64,000 nucleotides of DNA, taken from assembly GCA_030684575.1 (NCBI GenBank), contig JAUXVD010000003.1, positions 310,001-374,000 of the forward strand, in the 5' to 3' direction. The first letter of the stretch is position 1. Every line of letters begins with the position of its first letter. A program made the position numbers and the translations under genes. This document shows, in pieces, positions 8,074-18,065 of this stretch. Source of the DNA: Nitrospirota bacterium (GTDB lineage Bacteria; Nitrospirota; Nitrospiria; Nitrospirales; Nitrospiraceae). Below the pieces are notes generated by a model. The model searched no databases, was not told where the DNA came from, and saw only the letters and a list, made by a program, of their open reading frames with translations.

Positions 8074-9558
8074 CTATCCTAAAGCATGTTCTCCCTGCTT
8101 CAACAGCCCTTCCCAGAGCCTCCGCATCTCTTTGCTCGCCTTTGCGCGACGCTCTCGCTGACGTTCGACCATGCGCCCGGCAACGAAAGCCGCCCTCACG
8201 CTGGCCGATTGCTTCAAGAAGGTTCTGACGTAGGCTTCGGCTTGAACGGCATCCTGATACATCCCTAAGACATCCTGGACGACTCGCGCTTTTTTGATGA
8301 AGCGGGTTGCCGGTTTACCGACGACCGGCTCCGCCAGTTCTGCTGCGTAGCGGGCCCGTTTAGTTTTGATTCTGATCTCGTGGATGATGGCATTGGTGGG
8401 TGACGCACCGACCAAGCGAAGCACCTTCCGCAGTTTCTTGAAGGTGCCTGCGGCGAGGTTGTGCAAGGTCAAGGCAGATTCAACGGCGGTTGGATTCACC
8501 GTCGCGTCCTGGAGTCGCCTGATGAGGTCGAGATATCGTGCGCTCTGTAACTCCCGCAGCAGGACGTCGTGGGCATGGTGTCTCTGGACTTCCAGGTGGG
8601 CGATGAAGGGCGCCAGCGGTCGGCGGTCTCGTGCATCGAGTGCCGTACTTTCTTTCTGAAAATAGGCGAGTTGGACATCGAGATCGCGAGCCGGTCCCAA
8701 CAGTTGGCCGAGCCAGCGCAGCTCATCATGCAACGAGTCTGCCCATGCCGGCAGGAGTAGGGGCCTGGCGGTGCGCAGGACAACGCGCAATTGTCTCGTA
8801 GCCACGCGCATTTGATGCAGGCTTTCAGGTTCCCTTCCGAGCCTGGCGCCTGGGTCATGCGCCAGCAGCCATCGGACATGACGTGCAAGAACCCACTTCA
8901 CATGATCGATCACTGGCGCATCCGGTGTCGGCAGTGGCTCAGGACTGGGTGCAGGCAGGGCGAGCGCGCGAAAGAGCTTGGGATGCCCGTCATGATCTCG
9001 GGCTCCCGCTCGACGGAGCTGTCGTTCGAGGTCAGACAGCACGTCGTTCTTCCCGTTCACCTGTTCAATTTCGAGTTCTCGAAAACGATCGAGCAGGCCT
9101 CCGTCCTTCACGACCGACACCTGGTCGATCGTGACCGCTGCGATATCGATCTTGTTTATGCGCACGCGGACGCCGGCGCGCCAGACCCGTAGTGTTGCGA
9201 CCGGCAACAGTTCTCGTTGCCCCAAATGGAGAACAAGCAGGTCGAGGAAGGTGGCAGGTGGAAGAGTCTGGCGATCGACCAGCTCGATTTCCTGTCGGCC
9301 TTTCATCAGAGGGAGTTTCAATTGCCATGCCTGTTTTCCTAGCGCGATGCGACGGCGGAGGGTGATTCCCGCATGGGCCAGGTCATATTGGGAAGTGTCG
9401 TAGTAGATCGAGGTCAGGAGGCGGCGAGGTAGCGGGGTACCGGGAAGAGGGGGGAGTCGAAATTGGTCATCGACGGTCAGTTTGATTTCGTGTTCAACAG
9501 TTGAAATGAAGGTGCGGGAGTGACGACGAACAGGTTGACGGCTATTGGATCGAGTCAT
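8074..9558 (-). CDS. CYTH-CHAD domain protein
   Basis: A 494-residue cytoplasmic protein. Residues 20-205 are a CYTH (triphosphate tunnel) domain with the signature EHEIKL (ExExK) near residue 24 and further basic/acidic strand residues such as the RRR of ITLRRRIA. Residues 215-490 are a CHAD domain, an alpha-helical His/Arg/Lys-rich fold known to bind polyphosphate; conserved patterns LHQMRVATRQLRVVLR and IHEIRIKTKRARYAAEL are present. AGGAGGAA lies seven bases before the chosen ATG (9558). CYTH domains hydrolyse triphosphates; with CHAD the likely substrate is tri- or polyphosphate, consistent with ppk elsewhere in this window. Confidence 0.9.
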   Translation of the reverse strand: MTRSNSRQPVRRHSRTFISTVEHEIKLTVDDQFRLPPLPGTPLPRRLLTSIYYDTSQYDLAHAGITLRRRIALGKQAWQLKLPLMKGRQEIELVDRQTLPPATFLDLLVLHLGQRELLPVATLRVWRAGVRVRINKIDIAAVTIDQVSVVKDGGLLDRFRELEIEQVNGKNDVLSDLERQLRRAGARDHDGHPKLFRALALPAPSPEPLPTPDAPVIDHVKWVLARHVRWLLAHDPGARLGREPESLHQMRVATRQLRVVLRTARPLLLPAWADSLHDELRWLGQLLGPARDLDVQLAYFQKESTALDARDRRPLAPFIAHLEVQRHHAHDVLLRELQSARYLDLIRRLQDATVNPTAVESALTLHNLAAGTFKKLRKVLRLVGASPTNAIIHEIRIKTKRARYAAELAEPVVGKPATRFIKKARVVQDVLGMYQDAVQAEAYVRTFLKQSASVRAAFVAGRMVERQRERRAKASKEMRRLWEGLLKQGEHALG

Positions 9559-9659
9559 CGATAGATTCCTCCTGCCGGGAGCGGCCAAGCCGAGAAATCA
9601 TACTCCGTCTTTCTCCAGATGTCGCGTGCAGGAACTGTGTGAGTCTCAGAGCCTTCGCA

Positions 9660-9678
9660 GCATGCCGGAACGGCATGC
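9660..9678 (-). terminator. Intergenic hairpin
   Basis: GCATGCCG-GAA-CGGCATGC, an 8-bp perfect stem with a 3-base loop, lies between the end of the barrel gene and the start of the CYTH-CHAD gene. There is no U tract, so it may be a weak terminator or an mRNA-processing hairpin. Confidence 0.35.
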
Positions 9679-9694
9679 CATGGTGAGCACGGGA

Positions 9695-10534
9695 TCAAAA
9701 GTGGTAGGCCACTCCGGCCACAAAGTTAAATGCGCTGTATTCGCCACTGAGGCCATAGTTAGGATCAAAGTTGGTGAGCGTGGCGCGGTTGTATTTTCCC
9801 TCCAGAAAGAGTCCCCATTCTTCCGTCGCCAGGACTTTCAATCCGACCATCGCATTCAGGCCTGGCACGATCTGTCGACCGGAAATCGGTCCCGAACTTG
9901 TGAAATAGAACGCGCCGGCTCCCACCCCCACGTAAGGTTGGAAGATTGTTCCCGGATAGCGAGCAACTACGTTGACTGCAACCGTGTAGAGGCGCATTGA
10001 CGCCTCAGGCAGAGACGTCGTGCCCGTGAAGGTTCGTTGCAATTGACAGTCGACCCCCAGCGTGCAGTTCGGGGGAGCGGCGGGAGGAGGAGGATTTCCG
10101 TTGGGGGAGAACGGTATGTAGGTAATGTCGTGGATCGTTTTGACTGTTTGGTTTCTTATCGTAGGTTGGGAGGTAAAGGCTTCAACCTCGACGCCAAGCC
10201 AGGGGGCACCTTCGTCGTTAAAGAAATAACCGGCTTTCCCTCCATACATCGGAGATTGCTTGAGGTTGGCGTCGGAGGTGCTGAGAGTTTGAGTGTAGGT
10301 GCCCAGTTTCGGGTTGCTGAGTCCTCCTTGGAAGTATGAGGTGTCGAGCCGCTCCCCTAATTGATCCATCTTGACGTTTGTCAAAGGCTGCGCGGCGCTG
10401 TAGCCACCGTATCCGCCGGCGTACCACTCGCTCTGAGCCGTGGGCGGCAGCATGCAGACAAGGAACCAGATGAATGCCAGACAGGCGCTTGTGTTTGCGA
10501 AAATGGACCTGCTGCGATTGCCCCATGAATACAT
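9695..10534 (-). CDS. Outer-membrane beta-barrel protein
   Basis: A 279-residue protein with a signal peptide (cleavage likely after TAQS, before EWYAGGYGGYS) and alternating strands typical of an eight-stranded OmpA/Opa-like barrel: WYAGGYGGYSAAQP at the start, GGKAGYFF, PYVGVGAGAFYF, LFLEGKYNRATL, and the terminal FNFVAGVAYHF with an aromatic last residue as the BAM signal. A Pro-rich loop (GNPPPPAAPPNCTLGVDCQ) holds two cysteines that may pair. GGAGG lies 7 bases before the ATG. A four-base-exact Pho-type promoter stands just upstream. Specific function unknown. Confidence 0.85.
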   Translation of the reverse strand: MYSWGNRSRSIFANTSACLAFIWFLVCMLPPTAQSEWYAGGYGGYSAAQPLTNVKMDQLGERLDTSYFQGGLSNPKLGTYTQTLSTSDANLKQSPMYGGKAGYFFNDEGAPWLGVEVEAFTSQPTIRNQTVKTIHDITYIPFSPNGNPPPPAAPPNCTLGVDCQLQRTFTGTTSLPEASMRLYTVAVNVVARYPGTIFQPYVGVGAGAFYFTSSGPISGRQIVPGLNAMVGLKVLATEEWGLFLEGKYNRATLTNFDPNYGLSGEYSAFNFVAGVAYHF

Positions 10535-10564
10535 CGAAATCCTCCCGTATTAAGACACGGGGGC

Positions 10565-10620
10565 ACAATAATCTGTAGGGCGTGACGACCCCATTACGGT
10601 CTGATTAAGTTCCCGTTAAC
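10565..10620 (-). promoter_or_regulatory. Pho-box-like promoter of the barrel gene
   Basis: Read on the minus strand: GTTAAC (10620-10615), CTTAAT (10609-10604) and CGTAAT (10598-10593), exactly 11 bp apart, then 22 bp, then TATTGT (10570-10565) as -10. The predicted start of transcription is about 25 bases before the ATG at 10534. Confidence 0.6.
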
Positions 10621-10695
10621 TTGGCCCGGACATGTCAGCATGGGAATACGTTCAGGTCTCATCGGCTGGATTCGAAGAGTGGAATGGAAGACCAG

Positions 10696-11565
10696 TCAGC
10701 GGATTTCGTAGAGGAGAGTTTGTCGTTGAGCATTGCGAACGAGATCCACGCGCACGGTCCGCTCTTGCCTGAGTTGTTGGAAGAGGGACAGCATCACGCT
10801 GGGGTCTCGGATGTCCACCCCGTTGATCCGTTGCAAGAGGTCGTTGGTCTGTAATCCGATCTTGTCGAAAAAACCTTGCGGGACTACGTTGTACAGCCGG
10901 AACCCATCGAGTTTGCCATCCGTCAGGTAGGGCACGGCTTGCGCTTGCGTGAGAAGACGCGTCGTGTCTTCAAGGGCGGCGGTCACTTCCCGGCGGTCGA
11001 GCACCTTGCGGTGAGGGCCAGCAGGAAGCCGGGCGGGTACAGGAGGTACGACCTGAGGGGCGCCGGCTCCAACCTGCTGTGCCAACGCGAGATTCAGCCA
11101 TTCTTCCTGTGTGCCTTCCCGGAACAACACGCGATTCTTCTCGATTCCAGCGAGCGTGCCGGCGTTTGGAACCTGGTTGCCCAATCGGTACAGACTTTGT
11201 CTCTTGGTCGCCAGGTCTTCCAGCACGGCCATCATGCCGCCCTCTCGGCCCATCACGGTTCCGAATAACGCCACCTTCTTTGCCGTTTCAAGCGGAGGAG
11301 CCTGCGGCGCAACGGTTTCGCTCGATGATGCATCCGTCGTTGGAGGAAGAAGAAACAGTTTGCTCTTGAGAATCGTGTCGACTAATTGCTGCGGCGGCTC
11401 GACCGGGGTAACCGTCTCTGTAACGACCGTCGATGCCACGCGATGTTCTAGCGGAACATCCAGTGTGTCTGCGACAAAGGCGTTGGTGGTATGTGCGACG
11501 ACAAGCACAATTGAAGAGAGATACGCGGCAACTGCGATACGCCTGTTTGTCGATGTCCATTTCAT
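10696..11565 (-). CDS. GspC-like type II secretion protein (PDZ)
   Basis: An inner-membrane protein of 289 residues. A short cytoplasmic start is followed by one membrane helix (about 10-28), a Pro-rich linker, a HR-like region (KVALFGTVMGREGGMMAVLED...YRLGNQV, close to the GspC 'LVGTV.G....A.I......Y.vGd.v' pattern) and a C-terminal PDZ-like part (FRLYNVVPQGFFDKIGLQTNDLLQRINGVDIRDP, residues 220-255). GspC links the inner-membrane platform to the outer-membrane secretin. No other gsp gene is in the window. Start 11565 (MKWTST) is chosen because it begins close to the membrane helix; 11589 is possible. Confidence 0.8.
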   Translation of the reverse strand: MKWTSTNRRIAVAAYLSSIVLVVAHTTNAFVADTLDVPLEHRVASTVVTETVTPVEPPQQLVDTILKSKLFLLPPTTDASSSETVAPQAPPLETAKKVALFGTVMGREGGMMAVLEDLATKRQSLYRLGNQVPNAGTLAGIEKNRVLFREGTQEEWLNLALAQQVGAGAPQVVPPVPARLPAGPHRKVLDRREVTAALEDTTRLLTQAQAVPYLTDGKLDGFRLYNVVPQGFFDKIGLQTNDLLQRINGVDIRDPSVMLSLFQQLRQERTVRVDLVRNAQRQTLLYEIR

Positions 11566-11657
11566 AATATGAGCGGCGCACACATTCACAGTCTGTGGCG
11601 CGCATCCTAGTCGGCGCGGAGCGCACGCACAAGGGGGTGAGAGACGGTTTGGGACAA

Positions 11658-11712
11658 ATTAACAACTCACCAACTTCTCGATAACAATTCCGTAACATCC
11701 CACTCGTACCGT
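11658..11712 (+). promoter_or_regulatory. Pho-box-like promoter of the TPS operon
   Basis: ATTAAC (11658), ACCAAC (11669), GATAAC (11680) and CGTAAC (11691), four units exactly 11 bp apart, then 10 bp, then TACCGT (11707-11712) as a possible -10. Located between the divergent gspC-like and tpsB genes. Confidence 0.6.
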
Positions 11713-11871
11713 TCTCTCCAGGACGCTGTGAGAAGGGGATTCCTGATACGTGCTGCAGGCCAGCGTAAGGCCGACCGTTCAGGATTAGGACCGGCGGTGA
11801 GTTCTGTCGAGGAGTAAGAGACTGGTCATGGAAGTTTTCACAGAGGGATCTCCCGAGAAAAGCGATGGCGT

Positions 11872-13728
11872 ATGAGCATGTTTTTCCGGGCAGTGGGGAT
11901 CGTCCTGTTCGGGACTGTGTGTCTTACGCTCGGGCATGAGGCCATCGCGCAAGACGGTCGCGGGAATACCAAAGGGAGAAGGATGCTCGCTCAATCACCA
12001 CGATCGGGCACCATTGCAGAGCCAGGCCCCCGGAATCCTGAGGCACAGGCAGCGAGAGATACTTTGACATCGCCCACAAGGGAGTCACGTGCCGTGGCGG
12101 AAGCTGAGTTGACTCCCACCGAGGATAAGCAGGCCGTCCGTTTCCCCATCGAGACCATTATCGTCGAAGGCAATACCCTTCTCGATCAGACCAAGATCGA
12201 GGCAGCGCTCCAGCCGTTCAAGGGGAAAGAGCAACAGATCTCCGATGTCGAGCGAGCCAGGGCGGAGTTGGAAAAGATCTATCATGCCGCAGGCTATCCC
12301 ACCGTTGTCGTCAACCTGCCCGAACAAACGATCGAAGGCGGAGTCGTACGGCTGCAGGTCCTCGAAGGGCGTCTGCTGGAGATCGCGGTGACGGGGAACG
12401 ACCATTACAGTTGGGGGAACATTCGAGGGAAATTGCCGTCGCTCACGCCGGGCGCATTACTCTACGAACCGACCTTTGTCAAAGAGTTGAGCGCCGTCAA
12501 CGGCAATCCAGATTTGAACGTGACGCCGGTCCTGAAACCGGGATCGGAACCGGGAACGGTCAACCTTGAACTCAAAGTGAGGGACCGCCTTCCCGTCCAT
12601 GGGAAACTCGAAGCGGACAACAAGGGATCGGTGTCCACGCCGCGCGATCGTCTGGTTGCGGAAATCCAGCATACCAACGTGTTCGGAGGGGACGAAATCC
12701 TGACGGTCAATACGGTGCAGACACCGACGGATTGGGGAGCGGTGCAGAACTACGGGATGAGTTTCGTCTATCCGGTAAGCTGGCCGAGCCATCTGCTGGC
12801 GGTCTACGCATCAAAATCCAAAAGCAGTTCGGTCCTGGCCGGAGCCGCCATTTCCGTGGGTGGCGCGGCCGACGTTGCGATTGCCGGTAACGCGACGGTG
12901 GCGGGTGTACGGTACATGTTCCCGATTTTCTCCGGAGGGACATACACCCATCAACTGTCGTTGGGGGTCGATTACAAACGACTGGAAAAAACGACCGCGT
13001 CCTTTACCGACGGCGGAACAGCCGTCGTATTGAGCCCGGTGCAATACACGCCGGCCTCATTGGGATATGCGGGCTTTTATCCCGATCGACTCGGCTTGAC
13101 GAAAGCGTCCGTAACCGCCAAGGGCTATGTCGCAGGTCTCATTCCCGGCGGGGACAGGAATGATTTTGGGGGAGATCCGAATGATCCTTTCGAGAAGCCG
13201 GGTAATCGCAGGGGATCCACGGGAACCTTCGCTGTGCTCCAGGGCGGCCTCGATCGGCTGCAACCGTTGCCCATGGACTTTGCGCTCACGTTGCATGCCG
13301 ACGGCCAGTGGGCCAGTCAGCCCCTGATCCCGGCTGAACAGTATTTCGCCGGAGGAATGGATACGGTGCGCGGGTATTTCACCAATGAAGCCATCGCCGA
13401 CCATGCGGTGCGGGGCCGCGCCGAACTCACGACCCCGGAGGTCCTGACCATTCCGGTCGACCGGATCTGGCAGCGCCGCCGCAGTTCCGATTATACGCTG
13501 AGGGTGCGGTTCGCCGCGTTCTACGATGCCGCGCAACTTTGGGTCGCACAAGCCCCTCCCGGACAGACGGCGCAATTCAGGCTCGAAGGCGTGGGCGGAG
13601 GCATTCGCGTCAAATTTCCCAAAGACATGGGCTTTCTCACCCTAGATCAAGGGTTTGCCCTGCGCGAAACGTTGCGTACCAAGCGGGGCGACACCTTTGT
13701 ACATTTCTCGGTCGGTCTCTCGTTTTAA
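11872..13728 (+). CDS. Two-partner secretion translocator, TpsB/ShlB family
   Basis: Outer-membrane transporter that exports the neighbouring TpsA protein. 618 residues: signal peptide (1-25, ends HEAIAQ), a low-complexity linker, POTRA_2 (about 90-165: IETIIVEGNTLLDQTKIEAAL...YPTVVVNLPEQTIEGGVVRLQVLEG as pattern), a second POTRA/ShlB region, and a 16-stranded barrel from about 240 that ends with HFSVGLSF. The conserved loop-6 motif is present as VRGYF (residues near 500). The start at 11872 is the first ATG in frame; 11878 is an alternative. The stop is 16 bases before tpsA. The barrel is of normal family size. Confidence 0.9.
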   Translation: MSMFFRAVGIVLFGTVCLTLGHEAIAQDGRGNTKGRRMLAQSPRSGTIAEPGPRNPEAQAARDTLTSPTRESRAVAEAELTPTEDKQAVRFPIETIIVEGNTLLDQTKIEAALQPFKGKEQQISDVERARAELEKIYHAAGYPTVVVNLPEQTIEGGVVRLQVLEGRLLEIAVTGNDHYSWGNIRGKLPSLTPGALLYEPTFVKELSAVNGNPDLNVTPVLKPGSEPGTVNLELKVRDRLPVHGKLEADNKGSVSTPRDRLVAEIQHTNVFGGDEILTVNTVQTPTDWGAVQNYGMSFVYPVSWPSHLLAVYASKSKSSSVLAGAAISVGGAADVAIAGNATVAGVRYMFPIFSGGTYTHQLSLGVDYKRLEKTTASFTDGGTAVVLSPVQYTPASLGYAGFYPDRLGLTKASVTAKGYVAGLIPGGDRNDFGGDPNDPFEKPGNRRGSTGTFAVLQGGLDRLQPLPMDFALTLHADGQWASQPLIPAEQYFAGGMDTVRGYFTNEAIADHAVRGRAELTTPEVLTIPVDRIWQRRRSSDYTLRVRFAAFYDAAQLWVAQAPPGQTAQFRLEGVGGGIRVKFPKDMGFLTLDQGFALRETLRTKRGDTFVHFSVGLSF

Positions 13729-13744
13729 CAGGAGCATAACCGAC

Positions 13745-16700
13745 ATGAAGCACCAACGATTCTTCGCGAGCCTCATCCTGTGCTTCTATCTGGTTCATCT
13801 GGCGATCCTCCCGACCGTGCTCGCCAATCCATCCGGCCTGAGCAGTTCGACGCCGGGTGTGTCGTTTTCCGGTGTCGGCACGTCGAACGTGACGATCACA
13901 TCGACTGCCCTCAGGTCGATCGTCAACGCGCAAGGGTTCAATATCGCGCCTACTGAAACGACTAGGGTCCTTCAATCGGCCAACGCGGCGATGCTGGTCA
14001 GGATCGGCGATTTGAATCCCACAAGCATCAACGGACATCTCAATGCAATCGGCCAGCTGATCCTCTTGAATCCCAACGGGATCATCTTCGGTCCGAACGC
14101 GCAGATCAATGTCGGCGCATTGATCGCGTCTTCTCTGAATCTCACCAATGCCAACTTTCTGGCCGGCCACTATCTCTTTGCAGGAACCGGCATCGAAGGG
14201 GCGGTCAGGAATATGGGAGCCTTACACGGCGCGGACGGTGTGTATTTGCTGGCGCCCAATGTCGAAAACAGCGGGGTGATGACGACGGCGGGAGGGAGCA
14301 TCGTATTGGCAGCCGGGAAGACGGCGTATCTGTCGAATCGTCCGGACGGTAACGGCTTTCTGGCTGAAGTCTCCGCGCCGTCCGGGGAAGCGTTGAATCT
14401 CGGGCAAATGATCGCTGATGGCGGGAACATTACGATGGCCGGCCGTGTCGTCAACCAAGGGGGCTTGGCGCAGGCGAACAGCGTGCGGGAACGCAACGGC
14501 AAGATTGAACTGTATGCGAGTGAGACGCTCACGCTCACATCCGGCAGTCGGACCATCGCCAAAGGCGGCAACGACGGTCGCTCCGACGGCGGGACGATTC
14601 TCGCGGTCGCGGATAGATTCACGGGATCGGCGACGTTCGAGCGAGGGGCGACTCTGGATGTCTCAGGCGGAAGCATGGGAGGTCACGCGGGGTTCGTCGA
14701 ATTAAGCGGGAGCCGGGTGGCGCTCGGTGGCAAGTTCATCGGCACAGCGAACCCTGGTTTCCGGAGCGGACGACTGCTCATCGATCCCACCATGGACCTC
14801 GACCTGACCGGATTTGCCGCAACGGACTTTGCCGATATCGCGATCGAAACCCCGCGGGATGCGTCTGGAAACTTCTTGCCGGATTGGGACCTGCGTGTGA
14901 CCGGATATTTTGATTTGAACGCGATCCAGCCGCCTGCCGGAGGGGGCACCATCCGATTCGAGGCGAGCCGGGACCTGATCTTTAACGATCTGCTTCTATG
15001 GAACAATCCGTTCGGTACGCCGACGAGGTGGAATATCGTTGGAGTGGCCGACCGCAACATCCTGTTTACCGGATTCACCGGCACGACCCTTCAGACGGCC
15101 TATGGAGGGGGCATCGATCTTCAGGCGAGAACCGGCAACGTAAATTTAATCGATCCCCAGACCGGGGTCCTGGCCACTGTTCGGGCCCAAGGCGGCGGAG
15201 GAATCTCGATCAGGAGTGGACTGGATCTCATTGCGAGCACGGGGTTCGACCCCAACGGCGGGCCGCTGGGTCTCTTTAACATTCGAGGCATCAACATCGA
15301 TGGTCCGGGCCGGCTCAATCTTGACGTAGGAGGAAATTTCATCGGCGGATTGGCGGATGGTGTGCCGACTGGACCAGGCTTCGTACTCTGGAACATGGAT
15401 CCAACGGTCACCCCGCAACATACGGTGACGGTGGCGGGAGCGGTCGGCGAGACGAACCTCACGTTGGGTCCCAACGGGTTACCCCTGACCCCGGCCGAAC
15501 TGCGGGCTCGAAATCTGCCGCTTGAAACCGAGTCATCGTCCCGCTACGCCGATTTCGCCCTGTCCGGCGGGGAACTGACCCTGTCGGCTGGAGGAAATGT
15601 GCATCTCAGCCGCGTCCGCGATGCGGGACTCGTCGGAGGAATGGATGCCCAGGGCAATCCTCTTGAGCCACAATTCGCAGCCGGTTTGGAAAACAACAGG
15701 GTCACGATCGTGTCGCGCGAAGGGAACATTCTGCTCAATACCAACCCTGTCGACGCCGGGCGTCAGACGACGCCTCTGGAAGTGTTGAGTGCCCTGTTGC
15801 CTGCGTCGTTCGAAGCCAGGGCCGAGAGAGGGACGATTCAGATCCGCTCCAATCTGAAATTCCTCCCCTCGCCCACGGGATCGGTGAGGTTTCAGGCGCA
15901 GCAGGATATTCAGGGCGTCCCGAAAGTGGGACGGGCCGACGACTCTAACTTTGTCTGGCTCTTCGTGGGCACGGCAGGGTTGCCGGGAGGGAGATGGGTC
16001 GCGGTCGACCAGCGGACGATCGCGGACCGTCCGGAGTATTGGCCCTTCTGGAATCGCAATCCGCCGCTGGAGTCGAATTTCATCAGCCACCCGAATATCT
16101 TCCCCGAGTACGCGCGAGTCGACGTCGATCTCAATCCTCCCACCGTAAAACTGTTGGAGGTGAACCCCGCCGATCTCATCGGCAACCCGGCGTTGACTCA
16201 GGTGGCGTCACTCGTGAGTGACAATCGCCCGATTGCGCTGAATAACGCGACGTCGTTAGGGCAAGTGAGTTTCATCGCCCAGCTGGGCAACATCAGCAAG
16301 CTGTTCCTGGATTTGGTGAGCCGTCCGTTCCGGAAGGAAATCACGATCGAGGCCGGCAATCGTATCGAACAGTTTGACGCCAGCATGTATCTTCCCGATC
16401 TTGGCAGCCAGACAAGGACAGTGCCGGAGCAGGTTCCGCTTTTTGTAGACCCGGTCACGAATCAGCTCCGGCCGATTACCGCATTCGATGTGGTCCTCAT
16501 TCGTGCGACCGACCCCGTTACTGGAGGTCAAATCATCCGGCCCTGGGATAGGGCTGAAGCGGTGGATCCCGCCAACCTGGTGAATGTCGTCGTGAGGGAT
16601 GCCACAGCGACGGTGTCGGTGCCGAATGTGGCGGCAACGATTAAGGCGCAGGACATCCTGTTGAATCAGAGCGCAAGCGGCAACGGTGGACTGCAATTCT

Positions 16701-18049
16701 CCGGGCCCGGGACGGCCAGCATTATTGCGAAAGGCACATTGGATCTGGCCGATGGGCGGGGCATTAATTTGATTCGGAGCGGCCAATCCGGTCAGGGGCT
16801 TCTGGACGTGGCCGTGGGCGGGAATCTCGAGATGGTGCAGTCGCGTATTTTAACCCAGAACGGCGCCGGTGTGTCCATCCATGGGTACGACGAGTCCAGG
16901 CCGTATGTGCTGGGTTACGATAATAGTGCCCTCTATCCATCGGAGTTTCCGGATTCCGTGCGGGCAGGTCTTAATCTTCCGGCGGTTGGAGGCCGGGTCA
17001 ATGTCGGCGAAAACAGCACCCGTTCACAGGGTGCTTCCGGGCAGCCCACCGGCATACAAGTCCAGCGAGGCGGTTCGGCCGGATACATCGCGCAGGAGCC
17101 GGTCGTCAATCAGGACGGCACCGTCACCGTCAATGTCGTGAGGGATCCGGCGGCTATTCTGATCCGAGCGACGGGTGACATCGATGTCAATCAATCGCGG
17201 ATCGCCACCTTTACCGGCGGCGACATCCGGCTGACCTCGTTGCGAGGCAACATCAATGCCGGCAGCGGAAGCAAGGATGAGCGGGTGCTGTTCACCATCG
17301 AAGAAGATGTATTGGATGCCCAGGGAAATCCCACGGGTAACAAAACGCGGACCCTCTACGAAGTGCCCGGCAGCGGAATATTTACCTTCCACCCGGACGA
17401 CCCGCAGCCACTGGTCTTTCCGGCCTTCAACGATCCGCAAATCAACGCCTTGCTGGCAGAGGCGGCTCGACAGAGAGTGTTCGGCCGGGATGTCACGCAA
17501 CTGGAGGCGGAGGCGAATCGATTGCGGGATGAGCGGGAGCCACTGTTCAATCAATCGGCTCTGAATCCCTTCATCGATCGGCTGAGGCTCGGGGATGTCA
17601 CGTTGATAGCCGAACGGGGGCGCATCATCATTCCTCCGGCTGGGATCCGCGGCCGCAACGTCACGCTGAAAGCTAGATTTATCGATTTTCAAGGCGGAGA
17701 GGTTGTCGGTCGAGTTCGGTTACCCGGGGCGCCGGTTTTCACCGGGACCCCGAGCATCCCGGTCCTGGCACCGCCCGGTGTGGCCCCTGCGCCCCCTCCG
17801 CTGTCCGGCGGCGGCACCGCCGCGGCGTCATCGGCGACCGCCGCAGCCAGCAGCACCTCGGCGAAAAACGCCGACCAGGTGCAGGAAAGCCTGAGCGAAT
17901 CGACGAGTGAGCAGTCAAGCGGCAACAAGGTGGCGTCGAAGAAAGACGATGAGAAAGACGGCAAGAGCCAACTGATGAAATCAGTCCGTGTCAAACGAGG
18001 CGTAGTCATTCAAGTCGATGTGAAACCGCAGGTCCAACCCGCAAGCTGA
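13745..18049 (+). CDS. Two-partner secretion exoprotein, TpsA (FHA N-domain)
   Basis: Large secreted or surface protein, 1434 residues. Signal peptide 1-29 (LILCFYLVHLAILPTVLA), then the TPS/haemagglutination-activity domain with the motif NPNGIIFG (near residue 120) and INVGALIASS, which starts beta-helix folding and binds TpsB. The body is rich in Asn/Gly repeats like a beta-helix adhesin. The last 100 residues are odd: a Pro stretch, then Ala/Ser-rich and Lys/Asp-rich segments (SKKDDEKDGKSQLMK) ending in a basic strand (VRVKRGVVIQVDVK). CAGGAG stands 11 bases before the start. Likely adhesin or matrix protein; alternative roles such as toxin delivery have no support here since no known toxin domain is visible. 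Confidence 0.9.
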   Translation: MKHQRFFASLILCFYLVHLAILPTVLANPSGLSSSTPGVSFSGVGTSNVTITSTALRSIVNAQGFNIAPTETTRVLQSANAAMLVRIGDLNPTSINGHLNAIGQLILLNPNGIIFGPNAQINVGALIASSLNLTNANFLAGHYLFAGTGIEGAVRNMGALHGADGVYLLAPNVENSGVMTTAGGSIVLAAGKTAYLSNRPDGNGFLAEVSAPSGEALNLGQMIADGGNITMAGRVVNQGGLAQANSVRERNGKIELYASETLTLTSGSRTIAKGGNDGRSDGGTILAVADRFTGSATFERGATLDVSGGSMGGHAGFVELSGSRVALGGKFIGTANPGFRSGRLLIDPTMDLDLTGFAATDFADIAIETPRDASGNFLPDWDLRVTGYFDLNAIQPPAGGGTIRFEASRDLIFNDLLLWNNPFGTPTRWNIVGVADRNILFTGFTGTTLQTAYGGGIDLQARTGNVNLIDPQTGVLATVRAQGGGGISIRSGLDLIASTGFDPNGGPLGLFNIRGINIDGPGRLNLDVGGNFIGGLADGVPTGPGFVLWNMDPTVTPQHTVTVAGAVGETNLTLGPNGLPLTPAELRARNLPLETESSSRYADFALSGGELTLSAGGNVHLSRVRDAGLVGGMDAQGNPLEPQFAAGLENNRVTIVSREGNILLNTNPVDAGRQTTPLEVLSALLPASFEARAERGTIQIRSNLKFLPSPTGSVRFQAQQDIQGVPKVGRADDSNFVWLFVGTAGLPGGRWVAVDQRTIADRPEYWPFWNRNPPLESNFISHPNIFPEYARVDVDLNPPTVKLLEVNPADLIGNPALTQVASLVSDNRPIALNNATSLGQVSFIAQLGNISKLFLDLVSRPFRKEITIEAGNRIEQFDASMYLPDLGSQTRTVPEQVPLFVDPVTNQLRPITAFDVVLIRATDPVTGGQIIRPWDRAEAVDPANLVNVVVRDATATVSVPNVAATIKAQDILLNQSASGNGGLQFSGPGTASIIAKGTLDLADGRGINLIRSGQSGQGLLDVAVGGNLEMVQSRILTQNGAGVSIHGYDESRPYVLGYDNSALYPSEFPDSVRAGLNLPAVGGRVNVGENSTRSQGASGQPTGIQVQRGGSAGYIAQEPVVNQDGTVTVNVVRDPAAILIRATGDIDVNQSRIATFTGGDIRLTSLRGNINAGSGSKDERVLFTIEEDVLDAQGNPTGNKTRTLYEVPGSGIFTFHPDDPQPLVFPAFNDPQINALLAEAARQRVFGRDVTQLEAEANRLRDEREPLFNQSALNPFIDRLRLGDVTLIAERGRIIIPPAGIRGRNVTLKARFIDFQGGEVVGRVRLPGAPVFTGTPSIPVLAPPGVAPAPPPLSGGGTAAASSATAAASSTSAKNADQVQESLSESTSEQSSGNKVASKKDDEKDGKSQLMKSVRVKRGVVIQVDVKPQVQPAS

Positions 18050-18065
18050 TAGAAGGAGATCGACA

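Noticed and set aside
10569-10620. GTTAAC words as chance restriction-site palindromes
   Set aside because: The repeated exact 11-bp spacing with related words and following -10 hexamers in many intergenic regions is hard to explain by chance; a genome-wide count is still the decisive test.
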